NCBI GenBank assembly: GCA_017397065.1
Contig: JAFQKE010000028.1
Coordinates: 1 to 64,000, forward strand
DNA from: Clostridia bacterium
Lineage (GTDB): Bacteria > Bacillota_A > Clostridia > Oscillospirales > Acutalibacteraceae
Direction: 5' to 3'
DNA length: 64,000 nt
The notes below the pieces were generated by a model. That model saw only the letters and a list, made by a program, of their open reading frames with translations. It ran no database searches and was not told the origin of the DNA. The position numbers and the translations under genes were made by a program. Positions 35,586 through 45,600 of the stretch are shown in pieces (the first letter of the stretch is position 1; the number at the start of each line of letters is the position of its first letter).

Positions 35586-38021
35586 TTAAGTCACATAACC
35601 GGTGACTGATTGGTTCTGATTATTTCGCAACGATATTAACAAGCTTGCCGGAACAACGATTTCTTTAATAATCTGCTTGCCGTTAAGCTCATTTGCAACC
35701 GCCTCTTTAGCGGCGGATAACATATCCTCTTTAGAGGCATCGGAGGCAACCATAAGCTTAGCCTTGATTTTACCGCAAATCTGAACAACGATTTCAATTT
35801 CGCTATCCACACACTTTGCCTCATCATAGCCGGGCCAATTGCCGTCTAAAGCGAGCATTTCGCCATAGCCGCACTGCTCCCACATTTCCTCGGTGATGTG
35901 AGGTGCAAAGGGATTTAAAATTAAGAGGAAGTCTTTAAGCTCGGCTTTATTGATTTCACCCTTTGAATAAACATCGTTAAGGAGGGTCATAAGTGCAGCA
36001 ATTGCGGTGTTATATTTTAATGCTTCAATATCCTCGGTAACCTTTTTAATGGTTTTGTGGAATGCCGAGGAAAGCTCCTTTGAATATTCATCGCCATCAA
36101 CCAGAATTTCCTGTAAATTCCAAACTCTGTCAATAAATCTCTTACAGCCCTTAACCGAATTTTCAGACCAAGGAGCGGCCTGCTCATAGTCACCCATAAA
36201 GAGAACGTAGGTGCGAAGAACATCAGCACCAAGAGCATCTACAACCTCGTTGGGGTCGATAACATTACCACGAGATTTACTCATTTTTACGCCGTCGGGG
36301 CCGAGAATAAGACCCTGGGCGGTTCTTTTTGCATAGGGCTCGGCACAGGGCACTGCACCGATATCATAAAGGAACTTGTGCCAGAAACGTGAATAGATAA
36401 GGTGGCGTGTAACGTGCTCCATACCGCCGTTATACCAATCAACCGGCATCCAATATCTCAGCTTATCCATATCGGCAAGACTTGAATCGTTGTGGGGGTC
36501 GATGTAGCGGAGGAAGTACCAAGATGAGCCTGCCCACTGAGGCATGGTATCGGTTTCACGCTTTGCATCGCCGCCGCATTTGGGACACTTGCAGTTTACA
36601 TAAGAATCGATTTTAGCAAGGGGACTTTCGCCATCGGTACCGGGTTCAAAATTTTCAACCTCGGGAAGTCTTAGCGGAAGTTCATCATAAGGAACGGCAA
36701 CCATACCGCATTTTTCACAATGAGCAATGGGAATGGGCTCACCCCAATAACGCTGACGGTTGAAAGCCCAGTCTTTCATTTTAAACTGAACGCCGCCCTC
36801 GCCAATACCTTTTTCAGATAAAAACTCTATCATTTTAGCGATAGAATCTTTTTTGTTATCCAAGCCGTTTAAGAAATCGGAATTAACCATTTCGCCGTCA
36901 CCGGTGTAGGCGGCCTCACTTATATCGCCACCCTTAATAACCTCGACAATATCAATACCAAATTTCTTAGCAAAATCATAGTCACGCTCGTCGTGAGCAG
37001 GAACAGCCATAATAGCACCCGTTCCATAGCCCATCATAACGTAATCGGATATGTAGATAGGAATATCCTTACCGCTTACGGGATTTTTTGCGGTAAGACC
37101 TTCGATTTTAACGCCGGTTTTATCCTTAACAAGCTGGGTGCGCTCAAACTCGGTTTTCTTTGCACACTCGGCTCTGTAATTTAAGATTTCGTCCATATTG
37201 GAAATCTTATCGGCATATTCATCTAAAATAGGATGCTCGGGTGCCATAACCATAAAGGTTACACCAAATAAGGTGTCGGGACGGGTGGTGTAAATCTTTA
37301 AGCTTTCGGATATTTCATTGAGTGCAAAATTAACAAAAGCACCACGGGATTTACCAATCCAGTTAACCTGCTGAAGCTTGATGTTGGGAAGATAATCTAC
37401 CTCTTCCAGACCCTCTAAAAGCTTGTCGGCATATTCGGTGATTCTGAGATACCAAACGTCCTTGGATTTTTGAACTACATCGCTGTGGCAGATGTCACAC
37501 TTACCGCCTTGAGAATCCTCATTTGAAAGAACAACCTTACAAGAGGGGCAGTAGTTTACAAGTGTTTTATCACGGAAGGCAAGTCCGTTTTCAAACATTT
37601 TAAGGAAAATCCACTGAGTCCATTTATAGTATTTATCATCTGTGGTATCAATGGCTCTGTCATAATCAAAGGAAAAACCAACACGCTTTAACTGGCTTGT
37701 GAATTTTTCAATGTTAATATCGGTAACCTTTCTGGGGTGGATTCCGGTTTTTATGGCATAGTTTTCGGTTGGCAGACCGTAAGCATCAAAGCCTATGGGG
37801 AAAAGCACATTATAGCCCTCAAGTCTGCGCTTTCTTGAAACAACCTCAAGTCCGCTATAGGCCTTGATATGACCAACGTGCATACCTGCACCGGAGGGAT
37901 ATGGGAACTCTACAAGGCCGTAGAATTTAGGCAGAGTATAATCCTCTTTAGCCTTAAAAGCACCTGCTTCCTCCCACTTTTTTTGCCATTTATTTTCAAC
38001 TAAAGTAAAATCGTATTTCAT
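35586..38021 (-). CDS. leuS: Leucyl-tRNA synthetase
   Basis: The 811-aa class I synthetase has FPYPSGAGMHVGHIKAY (HIGH-type motif, about residues 39-55), an editing domain with TTRPDTLFGVTFMVMAPEHP, and GVKMSKSRGNVIDP (KMSKS). A CxxC pair (CPSCKVVLSNEDSQGGKCDIC region) marks the zinc module. The length fits bacterial LeuS. It is the last gene of the smc-to-leuS string. No T-box is seen upstream; the gap to rsfS is 27 bases. Confidence 0.97.
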   Translation of the reverse strand: MKYDFTLVENKWQKKWEEAGAFKAKEDYTLPKFYGLVEFPYPSGAGMHVGHIKAYSGLEVVSRKRRLEGYNVLFPIGFDAYGLPTENYAIKTGIHPRKVTDINIEKFTSQLKRVGFSFDYDRAIDTTDDKYYKWTQWIFLKMFENGLAFRDKTLVNYCPSCKVVLSNEDSQGGKCDICHSDVVQKSKDVWYLRITEYADKLLEGLEEVDYLPNIKLQQVNWIGKSRGAFVNFALNEISESLKIYTTRPDTLFGVTFMVMAPEHPILDEYADKISNMDEILNYRAECAKKTEFERTQLVKDKTGVKIEGLTAKNPVSGKDIPIYISDYVMMGYGTGAIMAVPAHDERDYDFAKKFGIDIVEVIKGGDISEAAYTGDGEMVNSDFLNGLDNKKDSIAKMIEFLSEKGIGEGGVQFKMKDWAFNRQRYWGEPIPIAHCEKCGMVAVPYDELPLRLPEVENFEPGTDGESPLAKIDSYVNCKCPKCGGDAKRETDTMPQWAGSSWYFLRYIDPHNDSSLADMDKLRYWMPVDWYNGGMEHVTRHLIYSRFWHKFLYDIGAVPCAEPYAKRTAQGLILGPDGVKMSKSRGNVIDPNEVVDALGADVLRTYVLFMGDYEQAAPWSENSVKGCKRFIDRVWNLQEILVDGDEYSKELSSAFHKTIKKVTEDIEALKYNTAIAALMTLLNDVYSKGEINKAELKDFLLILNPFAPHITEEMWEQCGYGEMLALDGNWPGYDEAKCVDSEIEIVVQICGKIKAKLMVASDASKEDMLSAAKEAVANELNGKQIIKEIVVPASLLISLRNNQNQSVTGYVT

Positions 38022-38048
38022 TGGGTATTCAGTCCTTAAAATAATCTT

Positions 38049-38402
38049 TTAATCTTCTATATATTTTGAAATATCAAGCTCTTTGCCGTCATTCCAGGTG
38101 TGATCCAAGCCGTAAAAATCACGGTTTTTAGCATCCATAACATTTACAACCACGCTGCCGTAATCGAGGAGAATCCAGCCTGTTGTTCTACCCTCGATGT
38201 GGTGTGGTTCAAGCCCTTGATTTGAAAGGGCATCCTCAACCTCATCCGAAAGGGCACGAACGTGGGTGGTAGAGGTAGCAGTAGCAATTATAAAATAATC
38301 TGCCAAAACAGTAACCTCTGTTACCTCAATGGCCTTTAAATCCATTGCTTTTTTATCGTCAAGCGCCTTGCACGCAATCTTTACAATATCTAAACCCTGC
38401 AA
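38049..38402 (-). CDS. rsfS: Ribosomal silencing factor RsfS
   Basis: The 117-aa protein binds L14 of the large subunit and blocks subunit joining when nutrients are scarce. It shows ALDDKKAMDLKAIEVTEVT, ADYFIIATATSTTHVRALSDEVE and GRTTGWILLDYGSVVVNVM. The location near nadD/yqeK is conserved in Firmicutes. Confidence 0.95.
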   Translation of the reverse strand: MQGLDIVKIACKALDDKKAMDLKAIEVTEVTVLADYFIIATATSTTHVRALSDEVEDALSNQGLEPHHIEGRTTGWILLDYGSVVVNVMDAKNRDFYGLDHTWNDGKELDISKYIED

Positions 38403-38417
38403 AGTAAAACCTCTTTT

Positions 38418-39575
38418 CTATTTTTTAACATCCGAAAGGGCACCGCCCTGCTGTACCTCACTTGGTCGGGTAGCTACACCCAATCTTTTGTGCAATTCAA
38501 TCATCTGAATATCATCCTCGGTAATAGGAATACCGTAGGGATTGAAATAGGTATTAAATATTTCAATATACTCATCCTTATGGGGCGACCACATTGAAAG
38601 TCTGTTATAGGTAGCGAACTGACCGGGTACGGCATAAATTCCCATTTTTTCCATTGGGATTCCCTGAACCTCATCAGCGTAACCTAAAATCTGACCGATG
38701 GTCATATCGGTTGTAATCTCATTATAGCAGTTTTTGGCTATGCTTGCCATCTGACTTACCGACATTGACTGAAGCTTTTTGGCAAGTGCCACATAAACCT
38801 CACGCTGAGCCTCAATACGGTCGATATCACCCTTTACATAACCGTCCTTAACGCCGGTACGCTTACGCACAAAGCCAACCGCCTGAGGGCCTGTGAGCTT
38901 TGTAACGCCGGGCCCGATTCGCATATGCTCTTTGGTAAAGGGATTCATAACATCAATACCATCAGCGTTTGGTGTTTCAATATTAACGGTTACACCGCCC
39001 AAGGCATCAATAACGTTTGAAAATCCTTTAACAGTGAATTTAACATAGTGATCAAGCGGAATACCAAAGTAGCTTGAAAGTCGGCGACGGAGCGCATTTA
39101 TCTGCTTTTCGCCCGGACGTGGATTACCGTGAACCGCATTAACCTTTTTGGTTGGAACGTCATCACCTATATAAGTATCACGTGGAATCTGCAGGAAGTT
39201 TAAGGTATCCTTCTTATGGTCAATACATGCCACAATTATAATATCGGTAAGGGTTTCGCCGGGGTCAACACCCACAACAAGAATATAACTTACGTTTTCA
39301 TCCTCACTGTAGATAAGATCCTCAAATTCGCCCTCTTCAATTGTCTGGTCATTTGCGTTTTCGCCAAACAAATCATCAAAGCCCTGACCAAACATCCACA
39401 ATGCCACGCCTGAAGCGGCATTTATTATTATTGAAAAGGTTAAAATCAATGATGCAATTACATTAACCCATATTCTTGTTTTTTGACGTTGGGTTCTGCC
39501 TTGTTTTTTCTTTTCCTTGGTGCTGGAAAAAGAATACAGATCAACGGTATCTTCATAGTTTTGTTTTTTACCCAT
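38418..39575 (-). CDS. LytR-CpsA-Psr (LCP) family cell-wall glycopolymer transferase
   Basis: The 385-aa protein has a cytoplasmic basic N-terminus, one TM segment (about 30-55), and an extracellular LCP domain with ILVVGVDPGETLTDIIIVACI, FLQIPRDTYIG, VKFTVKGFSNVIDALGGVTVNI and RIGPGVTKLTGPQAVGFVRKR. LCP enzymes attach teichoic acid or capsule to peptidoglycan. In place of the usual short MR motif the family-conserved RKR is visible. It sits between nadD-yqeK and rsfS, as in many Clostridia. Confidence 0.92.
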   Translation of the reverse strand: MGKKQNYEDTVDLYSFSSTKEKKKQGRTQRQKTRIWVNVIASLILTFSIIINAASGVALWMFGQGFDDLFGENANDQTIEEGEFEDLIYSEDENVSYILVVGVDPGETLTDIIIVACIDHKKDTLNFLQIPRDTYIGDDVPTKKVNAVHGNPRPGEKQINALRRRLSSYFGIPLDHYVKFTVKGFSNVIDALGGVTVNIETPNADGIDVMNPFTKEHMRIGPGVTKLTGPQAVGFVRKRTGVKDGYVKGDIDRIEAQREVYVALAKKLQSMSVSQMASIAKNCYNEITTDMTIGQILGYADEVQGIPMEKMGIYAVPGQFATYNRLSMWSPHKDEYIEIFNTYFNPYGIPITEDDIQMIELHKRLGVATRPSEVQQGGALSDVKK

Positions 39576-39589
39576 AGCCGAAAACTCCT

Positions 39590-40798
39590 TTAATTTTTCA
39601 CAATCTCACGGTATGCATCCATAGTATCGCTATGCACCGGCATACCTCTTTCTGTCAGGTCAACAACCGTAAAAATAAGTGCCTCACGCATTGCGTGCTC
39701 TATTGAAACATCAACCGCTTTGCGCATATCATCCGCACCGGGATAGTCCCTGTCCTCCGACGTAAAATCGGCAAGATAAAGGATTTTTTCAAGCAGAGAC
39801 ATATTCGCCCTTGCCGTTGTGTGATAGCGAACGGCTGAAATAATTTCAAAATCGTTAAGCTTTAATTTTTCTTTTATATAAACCGCACCCGCCATAGCGT
39901 GCCACAGCTTGCGGGCATTTTTTTCAACGTTACCTAGTATTATACCAAACTCATCTAACAATTGCAACTGTAAATTTGGCTCGTCATCCTTGCATATATC
40001 GTGAAGCAGCCCTGCAAGAAATGCCTTTTTAGTGTCACAGCCGTATTTTTCGGCAAGACGAAGTGCCTCTTTTGCAACCGCAAGTGAATGAAAAAATCTT
40101 TTTTCACTAAGCCTTTTTTTAAGAATATCAACATATTCTGCAAATTCTTCTCTATATAAAATACCTTTTCCTACAAAAACAGGTTCCATAATTTCTCCCT
40201 TATACAGCGAATGTTCTTTAATGTATTTTAAAACCAAAGGATTTAAAAATTCTGATATATTTTCATTGTTTAAAAAAGCCGCTCTTATATTACTTGAAGA
40301 GATTGTTGGAGGGCAAATATCAAGCAGGGTGATTTTAGCCCCCAGATTTTCAAGATTTTGTTTTGCGGCAATAATCTGCTCATTAGAAATGCCGTCACGC
40401 CCAAAAACATAAAGCTCCGCAAGGTATAAAATATCAACATAGTTATACCACTTATGAAAATTCACAAGGCTATCCGCCCCGATTACCAAAGCAGGATTTT
40501 GAATGCCCTTTTGCCTTAAGCTTTTAAGGGTGTTTACGGTGTAGCTTTTTCCCTTAATAGAAAGCTCTTCCAAGCATATTTCGGACTTTTTTACACCCTC
40601 AAAAGCGAGCCTGCACATATTAACCCTATGCTCCACCGACAAGGTATCAAAAGCTTTGTGTGGGGGTGTTTTTGCCGGCATAATTAAAATTTTAAAAATC
40701 TCAGGCCGTGCCGCAATATACTCTAACATAGCACGATGCCCTATATGAGGTGGATTAAAGGTGCCGCCGAATATAGCGGTTTTTTTAATATCTTTCAT
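39590..40798 (-). CDS. nadD: NadD-YqeK fusion: nicotinate-nucleotide adenylyltransferase plus HD-domain Ap4A hydrolase
   Basis: The 402-aa protein joins two enzymes. Residues 1-197 are NadD (IFGGTFNPPHIGHRAML with the HIGH-like motif; ISSSNIRAAF), making NaAD for NAD synthesis. Residues about 205-402 are an HD-domain protein like YqeK (AGLLHDICKDDEP; HAMAGAVYIKEKL; RYHTTARANM), whose family hydrolyses Ap4A symmetrically. In most Firmicutes nadD and yqeK are adjacent separate genes. The join is in frame with no stop between them. It follows yhbY by one base. Confidence 0.93.
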   Translation of the reverse strand: MKDIKKTAIFGGTFNPPHIGHRAMLEYIAARPEIFKILIMPAKTPPHKAFDTLSVEHRVNMCRLAFEGVKKSEICLEELSIKGKSYTVNTLKSLRQKGIQNPALVIGADSLVNFHKWYNYVDILYLAELYVFGRDGISNEQIIAAKQNLENLGAKITLLDICPPTISSSNIRAAFLNNENISEFLNPLVLKYIKEHSLYKGEIMEPVFVGKGILYREEFAEYVDILKKRLSEKRFFHSLAVAKEALRLAEKYGCDTKKAFLAGLLHDICKDDEPNLQLQLLDEFGIILGNVEKNARKLWHAMAGAVYIKEKLKLNDFEIISAVRYHTTARANMSLLEKILYLADFTSEDRDYPGADDMRKAVDVSIEHAMREALIFTVVDLTERGMPVHSDTMDAYREIVKN

Positions 40799-40799
40799 A

Positions 40800-41105
40800 C
40801 TACTTTTTATTTTTTGCTTTTAAAAAAATTTTTTGATTCTCTTTGCTTTTTCTGTAAAGCACAAATTTTCTGCCTATTACCTGAACAACGTCAGCGCCAA
40901 CCGAATCGGCGATTTTATCGGCAGCCTCACGTGAGGATTCGGGAGAGGTTTCAAGTGCAGTTAGCTTTATAAGCTCTCTTTTTTCCAAGGTTTCATCCAC
41001 CTGACGGATAAGCTGATCATTAACGCCGCCCTTACCCACCTGAAAAATAGGCTCCAAGCTGTTTGCCATACCTCTGAGCTCTGCTCTTTGTTTACTGTTT
41101 AACAT
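40800..41105 (-). CDS. yhbY: YhbY family RNA-binding protein
   Basis: The 101-aa CRS1-YhbY (CRM) domain protein shows LRGMANSLEPIFQVGKGGVND (GxGG loop) and REAADKIADSVGADVVQVIGRKFVLYRKS. It associates with pre-50S ribosomal particles in other bacteria. It is encoded directly before nadD, a conserved order. Confidence 0.95.
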   Translation of the reverse strand: MLNSKQRAELRGMANSLEPIFQVGKGGVNDQLIRQVDETLEKRELIKLTALETSPESSREAADKIADSVGADVVQVIGRKFVLYRKSKENQKIFLKAKNKK

Positions 41106-41170
41106 AATTTATTCTATCCTTAATAAATGTATTTTTGTCATACAAGACTGTTGCCTGCAACTACCTGCAA

Positions 41171-41758
41171 CTAAATATACTTGTTTAATTCTTCTACCAT
41201 TTTTTGAAGTGCTCTGCCACGATGACTTATAGAGTCCTTCTCTGAATCCGAAAGGAGACCAAAGCAACCAAGCTCACCCACAAAAAGAGGGTCGTATCCA
41301 AAGCCGTTGTTTCCCTCTCTGTGGTCGGCGATGTAACCCTCGCAGGTGCCTCGAACGGTGAATTCTCTGCCGTCGGGAAATACAACCGCAACGGCCGAAA
41401 CATACCTTGCGGTACGCTTTTCATTTGGTAGACCCTTTAGGGCATTTAGCAATTTTTCGTTGTTTTTTTCATCGTCCTGCTCCTCGCCTGCATAACGTGC
41501 CGAGTAAACACCGGGTGCGCCGTCTAAATAATCCACACAAAGTCCCGAATCATCGGCAACGGCGGCAAGTCCTGTGATTTTCATTGCCGAGCGAGCCTTA
41601 AGAAGTGCATTGCCCTCAAAAGAATCGGCATCCTCAACAACCTCGGGGAGAGGCTCATTTAAATCACGCTCTGAGATAACCTCGTGACCGAGCGGGATTA
41701 AAATTCTTTCGAGTTCTTTTAATTTTTTAAGATTTTTTGTAGCTAAAATAAACTTCAT
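41171..41758 (-). CDS. rdgB: XTP/dITP diphosphatase (Ham1/RdgB)
   Basis: The 195-aa house-cleaning pyrophosphatase removes ITP, XTP and dITP. It begins MKFILATKNLKKLKELERIL and contains VADDSGLCVDYLDGAPGVYSARYAG and NNGFGYDPLFV, plus the C-terminal SHRGRALQKM. It lies five bases after ftsY. Confidence 0.96.
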   Translation of the reverse strand: MKFILATKNLKKLKELERILIPLGHEVISERDLNEPLPEVVEDADSFEGNALLKARSAMKITGLAAVADDSGLCVDYLDGAPGVYSARYAGEEQDDEKNNEKLLNALKGLPNEKRTARYVSAVAVVFPDGREFTVRGTCEGYIADHREGNNGFGYDPLFVGELGCFGLLSDSEKDSISHRGRALQKMVEELNKYI

Positions 41759-41763
41759 TTTAA

Positions 41764-42678
41764 TTAAACCTCTTCGGGGAAAAGTCCGTCGGCAAACTCT
41801 CTTGCATCAAACGGCATAAGGTCGTCAATCTGCTCACCAACTCCTATGAGCTTAACGGGAATGCCAAGCTCATCCATAATTGTTATAACAACGCCGCCGT
41901 GGGCTGTGCCATCTAACTTGGTTAAAACAATACCCGTAATATCTGTAACCTCGCTGAACTGACGAGCCTGATTAACGGCATTCTGACCGGTTGCGGCATC
42001 CAACACCAAAAGGGTCTCCTTTTTGCCGCCATCAATGGATTTATCAATAACACGATTCATTTTGGCAAGCTCGTCCATAAGATTTTTTTTGTTATGGAGG
42101 CGGCCGGCGGTATCACAGATGATAACATCGGCCTTTTTTGCCTTTGCAGATGACATAGTATCAAAAACAACAGATGCAGGGTCGGTGCCCTCAACGCTTT
42201 TTACCATTGGCACGCCTGCACGCTCAGCCCAAATTCCGAGCTGGTCAATAGCGGCGGCACGGAAGGTATCGGCGGCACCCAAAACAACCTGCTTGCCCTG
42301 TGCTTTAAAGTTGGCGGCCATTTTACCAATGCTTGTGGTTTTACCAACTCCGTTTACACCAATAACCATAATAACGGTGGGGCTCACACTCACATCCAAT
42401 TCGTTGTTGCCGTTTAACATTTCAAAGATAATATTTTTAAGCATACCACGAATCTGGGCAGGGTCATCCACCTTTTGCTCCTTTACCTGCTCACGCAAAA
42501 TATCGCAGATTTTTGTTGAAGTTGCTGCACCAATATCACAAAGGATAAGGGTTTCCTCCAACTCCTCAAAAAGGTCTTCATCTATTTTTTTAAAGCTGCT
42601 GAGTACCGAGCCTACCTTTTCCATAAAACCGCTGCCGGTTTTTTTAAGCCCGTTTTTTATCTTACTGAAAAAGCCCAT
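41764..42678 (-). CDS. ftsY: Signal recognition particle receptor FtsY
   Basis: The 304-aa GTPase binds SRP at the membrane. The NG domain has GVNGVGKTTSIGKMA, DTFRAAAIDQL, DTAGRL and TKLDGTAHGG. The N-terminal acidic A domain of E. coli is reduced to a short lead helix (MGFFSKIKNGLKKTGSGF), typical for Firmicutes. It is co-transcribed after smc. Confidence 0.97.
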   Translation of the reverse strand: MGFFSKIKNGLKKTGSGFMEKVGSVLSSFKKIDEDLFEELEETLILCDIGAATSTKICDILREQVKEQKVDDPAQIRGMLKNIIFEMLNGNNELDVSVSPTVIMVIGVNGVGKTTSIGKMAANFKAQGKQVVLGAADTFRAAAIDQLGIWAERAGVPMVKSVEGTDPASVVFDTMSSAKAKKADVIICDTAGRLHNKKNLMDELAKMNRVIDKSIDGGKKETLLVLDAATGQNAVNQARQFSEVTDITGIVLTKLDGTAHGGVVITIMDELGIPVKLIGVGEQIDDLMPFDAREFADGLFPEEV

Positions 42679-42695
42679 TAAAATGCTCCTTTAAA

Positions 42696-45600
42696 TTATT
42701 TCTCTAAGGATTTTAAATCCATTTCAAGCTGTGCAACATCAAGCTGAATAAGCTTTGTTACACCTCTTTCCTGCATTGTTACACCGTAAAGCATATCTGC
42801 CGCCTCCATTGTGCCTCGGCGGTGGGTAATACAAATAAACTGTGTATCCAAATCGGAACGCTTCATATAGTTTGCAAAACGGTCAACGTTAATATCATCA
42901 AGTGCTGTTTCAACCTCATCCAAGAAGCAGAATGGCGGTGCATTAACCTGCATAATTGCAAAGTAGATGGAGATGGCTATGAGTGCCTTTTCACCACCCG
43001 ACAAAACGTCCAAACTGGGAACATTTTTACCGGGGAGCTTTGCAACAATATCAATACCGCTGTTTAAGGGGTCTTCGGGATCGGATAGCTTGAGCTCGGC
43101 GTGACCGCCGCCAAACATTTCGGTAAAGATACGGGTGAAGTTAGTGCCGATTCTCTCAAAGCCCTCTAAGAACATTGTTTTCATCTGCTCGGTTAAATCA
43201 CCAATAAGTTTTAAAAGTTCAGCCCTGGTGTTTTCCACATCGGCAACCTGAGCCGACTGGAATTCATAACGCTCGCTAACCTCTTTATACTCCTCAATAG
43301 CGCCGACATTTACGTTACCGAGCGCCTTGATTTTAGATTTGGTTTCGGCAAGATTTCTCTTTGCCTCGGCAGGATTTTCAATTTCAATACCCATACACTC
43401 TGCCTCGGTGCGGGTGAGCTCATATTCATCATAAAGACGTCTTACAATATCATCCAGCTCTTCGGTCATTGCCTCTTTTTTGGCTTTTAAACGCTCAAGC
43501 TCACCGTTGACACGCTCACGCTCCAAGGTTTTATCCTTTTCGCTTTGACGGAGAGTGGTGGAGGAGGCCTCGATTGAGTGGCGTTTTTGAAGCTGAACCT
43601 CAACCTCACCCTGCTTATTGGAAACCTGATTTTTAGCGTCTGCAATAGCGGCCTCAAGCTTCAAGATTTCCTCCTCATAAGTCTTGCCCTTTGATATGGC
43701 CTCCAAAAGCTCATTTTCAATCTGTACTGACTGCTCACCTCTGCCGCTGATGGCCTTTTTAAGAAGCTCAACGGCGGTTTTTGCCGATTCAATATCCTTT
43801 TCGTTTGCGGCAAGGGTAAGGCGGAGCTCGGTAAGCTCATTGCTGAGTGCCTCACGCTCATCGGCCGTTTCGTCTCTGCCACCGTTCATTTCATCCATCT
43901 GATGCTTAATATCGGCCTCGGCCTTTTCAAGAATGGTTATCTGCTCGGCGGCCTGCTCGGCTGATTTTAAAAGCTCAGCGGTGCGGACTTTAGCCTCATC
44001 GCTCTCCTTTTCAAGCTCGGCAAGATTTATTTTTGCGGCGGCAAGAAGCTGAGATACTCTGCGGATTTCACCCTCTACACGGATTTTATCCTCGGTAGCG
44101 GTCACAGCCTCACTGCGAACTGCCATAACCTCCGCCTCGGCGGCGGCATAGGCCGACTCAGCGGCAGCAAACTCCTCTTTAAGCACGGCAAGCTTCTTCT
44201 CTTTGTTTTTTGCCTGATTTTTAAGGTTTTCAATATCCCCTGCACGGCTGAGAAGTCCCGAATGCTTACCGAGTGAACCACCCGTTAATGAACCACCCTG
44301 ATTTACAACCTGACCGTCAAGAGAAACCACCTTAAAGCGATAGCCATATTTTTTGGCTATGGTTGCGGCGGCATCAATATCATCTACAATAACGGTTCTG
44401 CCCAGAAGAGAAGATATAATATCGCTGTATTTTGAATCAAATTCTATTAAATCGGACGCCATACCAACATAGCCGTATTGGTCATCAAGACCCTTTTCGG
44501 TAAACTCTCTGCCCTTTATGGAGGTCAGAGGCAGGAATGTTGCACGGCCTTTATTTTCTGATTTTAAGAAACGAATTGCTTTTTTGGCATCGCTATCACT
44601 ATCTACCACTATGTTTTGAGCGGCGGCACCAAGAGCAATTTCAATAGCAACCGAATACTCCTTAGGCACCTTGATAAGATCTAAAACAGGGCCGTGGATA
44701 CCGCTGAGGAGTCCCTTTTCGGCCTCGGCAACGCAGGCCTTAACAGAGAGCTGATAGCCCTCCATATTTTTTTGCAAATCCTCTAAAATACCTGCTCGAC
44801 GACGCTTTTCAGCAATATCCAAGCTAAGGTTATCCATCTCTGCCTTTTTATCGTCCACCGCCTGCTTGCGGTTTGCAAGGCGCATTTCATAGCCCTTAAT
44901 AGTATTTTCGGTAGAGGTGATAATATCATTGGCGTGGCTTAAATCCTTGTTAAGCTCGCCCATCTCTTTTTCGAGTGCCTCAATTTCGCCCTTTCGCTCC
45001 TCCGCAGCGGCGGTTATAGTCTGTGTGCGTGAGGAAATTTCGGCGATTGAAGAACGGGAAGTAACCTCGGTTACCCTATAATCAGAGAGCTTTATGGAAA
45101 GCTCATTAAGCTCCATAGCCTTACTCTCAAGACTACGGGAGATGTTTTCGCTGCTTTGAATAAGAGAGGAAAGCTTTTCGCTGACCTCGGCGGCTTTTGC
45201 CTCGATATCTTTGCCGTTTTGAATAAGTGTTTCAATCTCCTGCTCTTTATTCTTGGCTTCGGTTACGGCATCCTCATCTGATTTTAAAAGCCCCGATTTT
45301 TCCGACTCTAAACGGGCGATATTTTCATTATTATGCTCGATGTTGGCCTTAGCAACATTTATGTAACCCTCGGTACGGGCAATTTGCTCCTCCAAAGAGG
45401 AAATTTCAGCCTTAAGCTCATCTACCGCCATTGTAACCGAAACAAGCTCTGCCGAATTTTTTTCCATAGTTGCATCAAAATCGGTAAGCTGTTCCTCAAT
45501 CTGACGATACTGCTCGGTGGCAATTGCGATTTTGCTCTCCTGCTTACGGAAAGCCTCTTTTGAAGCCTCCAGCATATAAAGCCAAAGTCCAATTTCAAGC

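Noticed and set aside
42023..42694. 223-codon plus-strand ORF opposite ftsY
   Set aside because: Antisense shadow of the FtsY GTPase region; no start signals.
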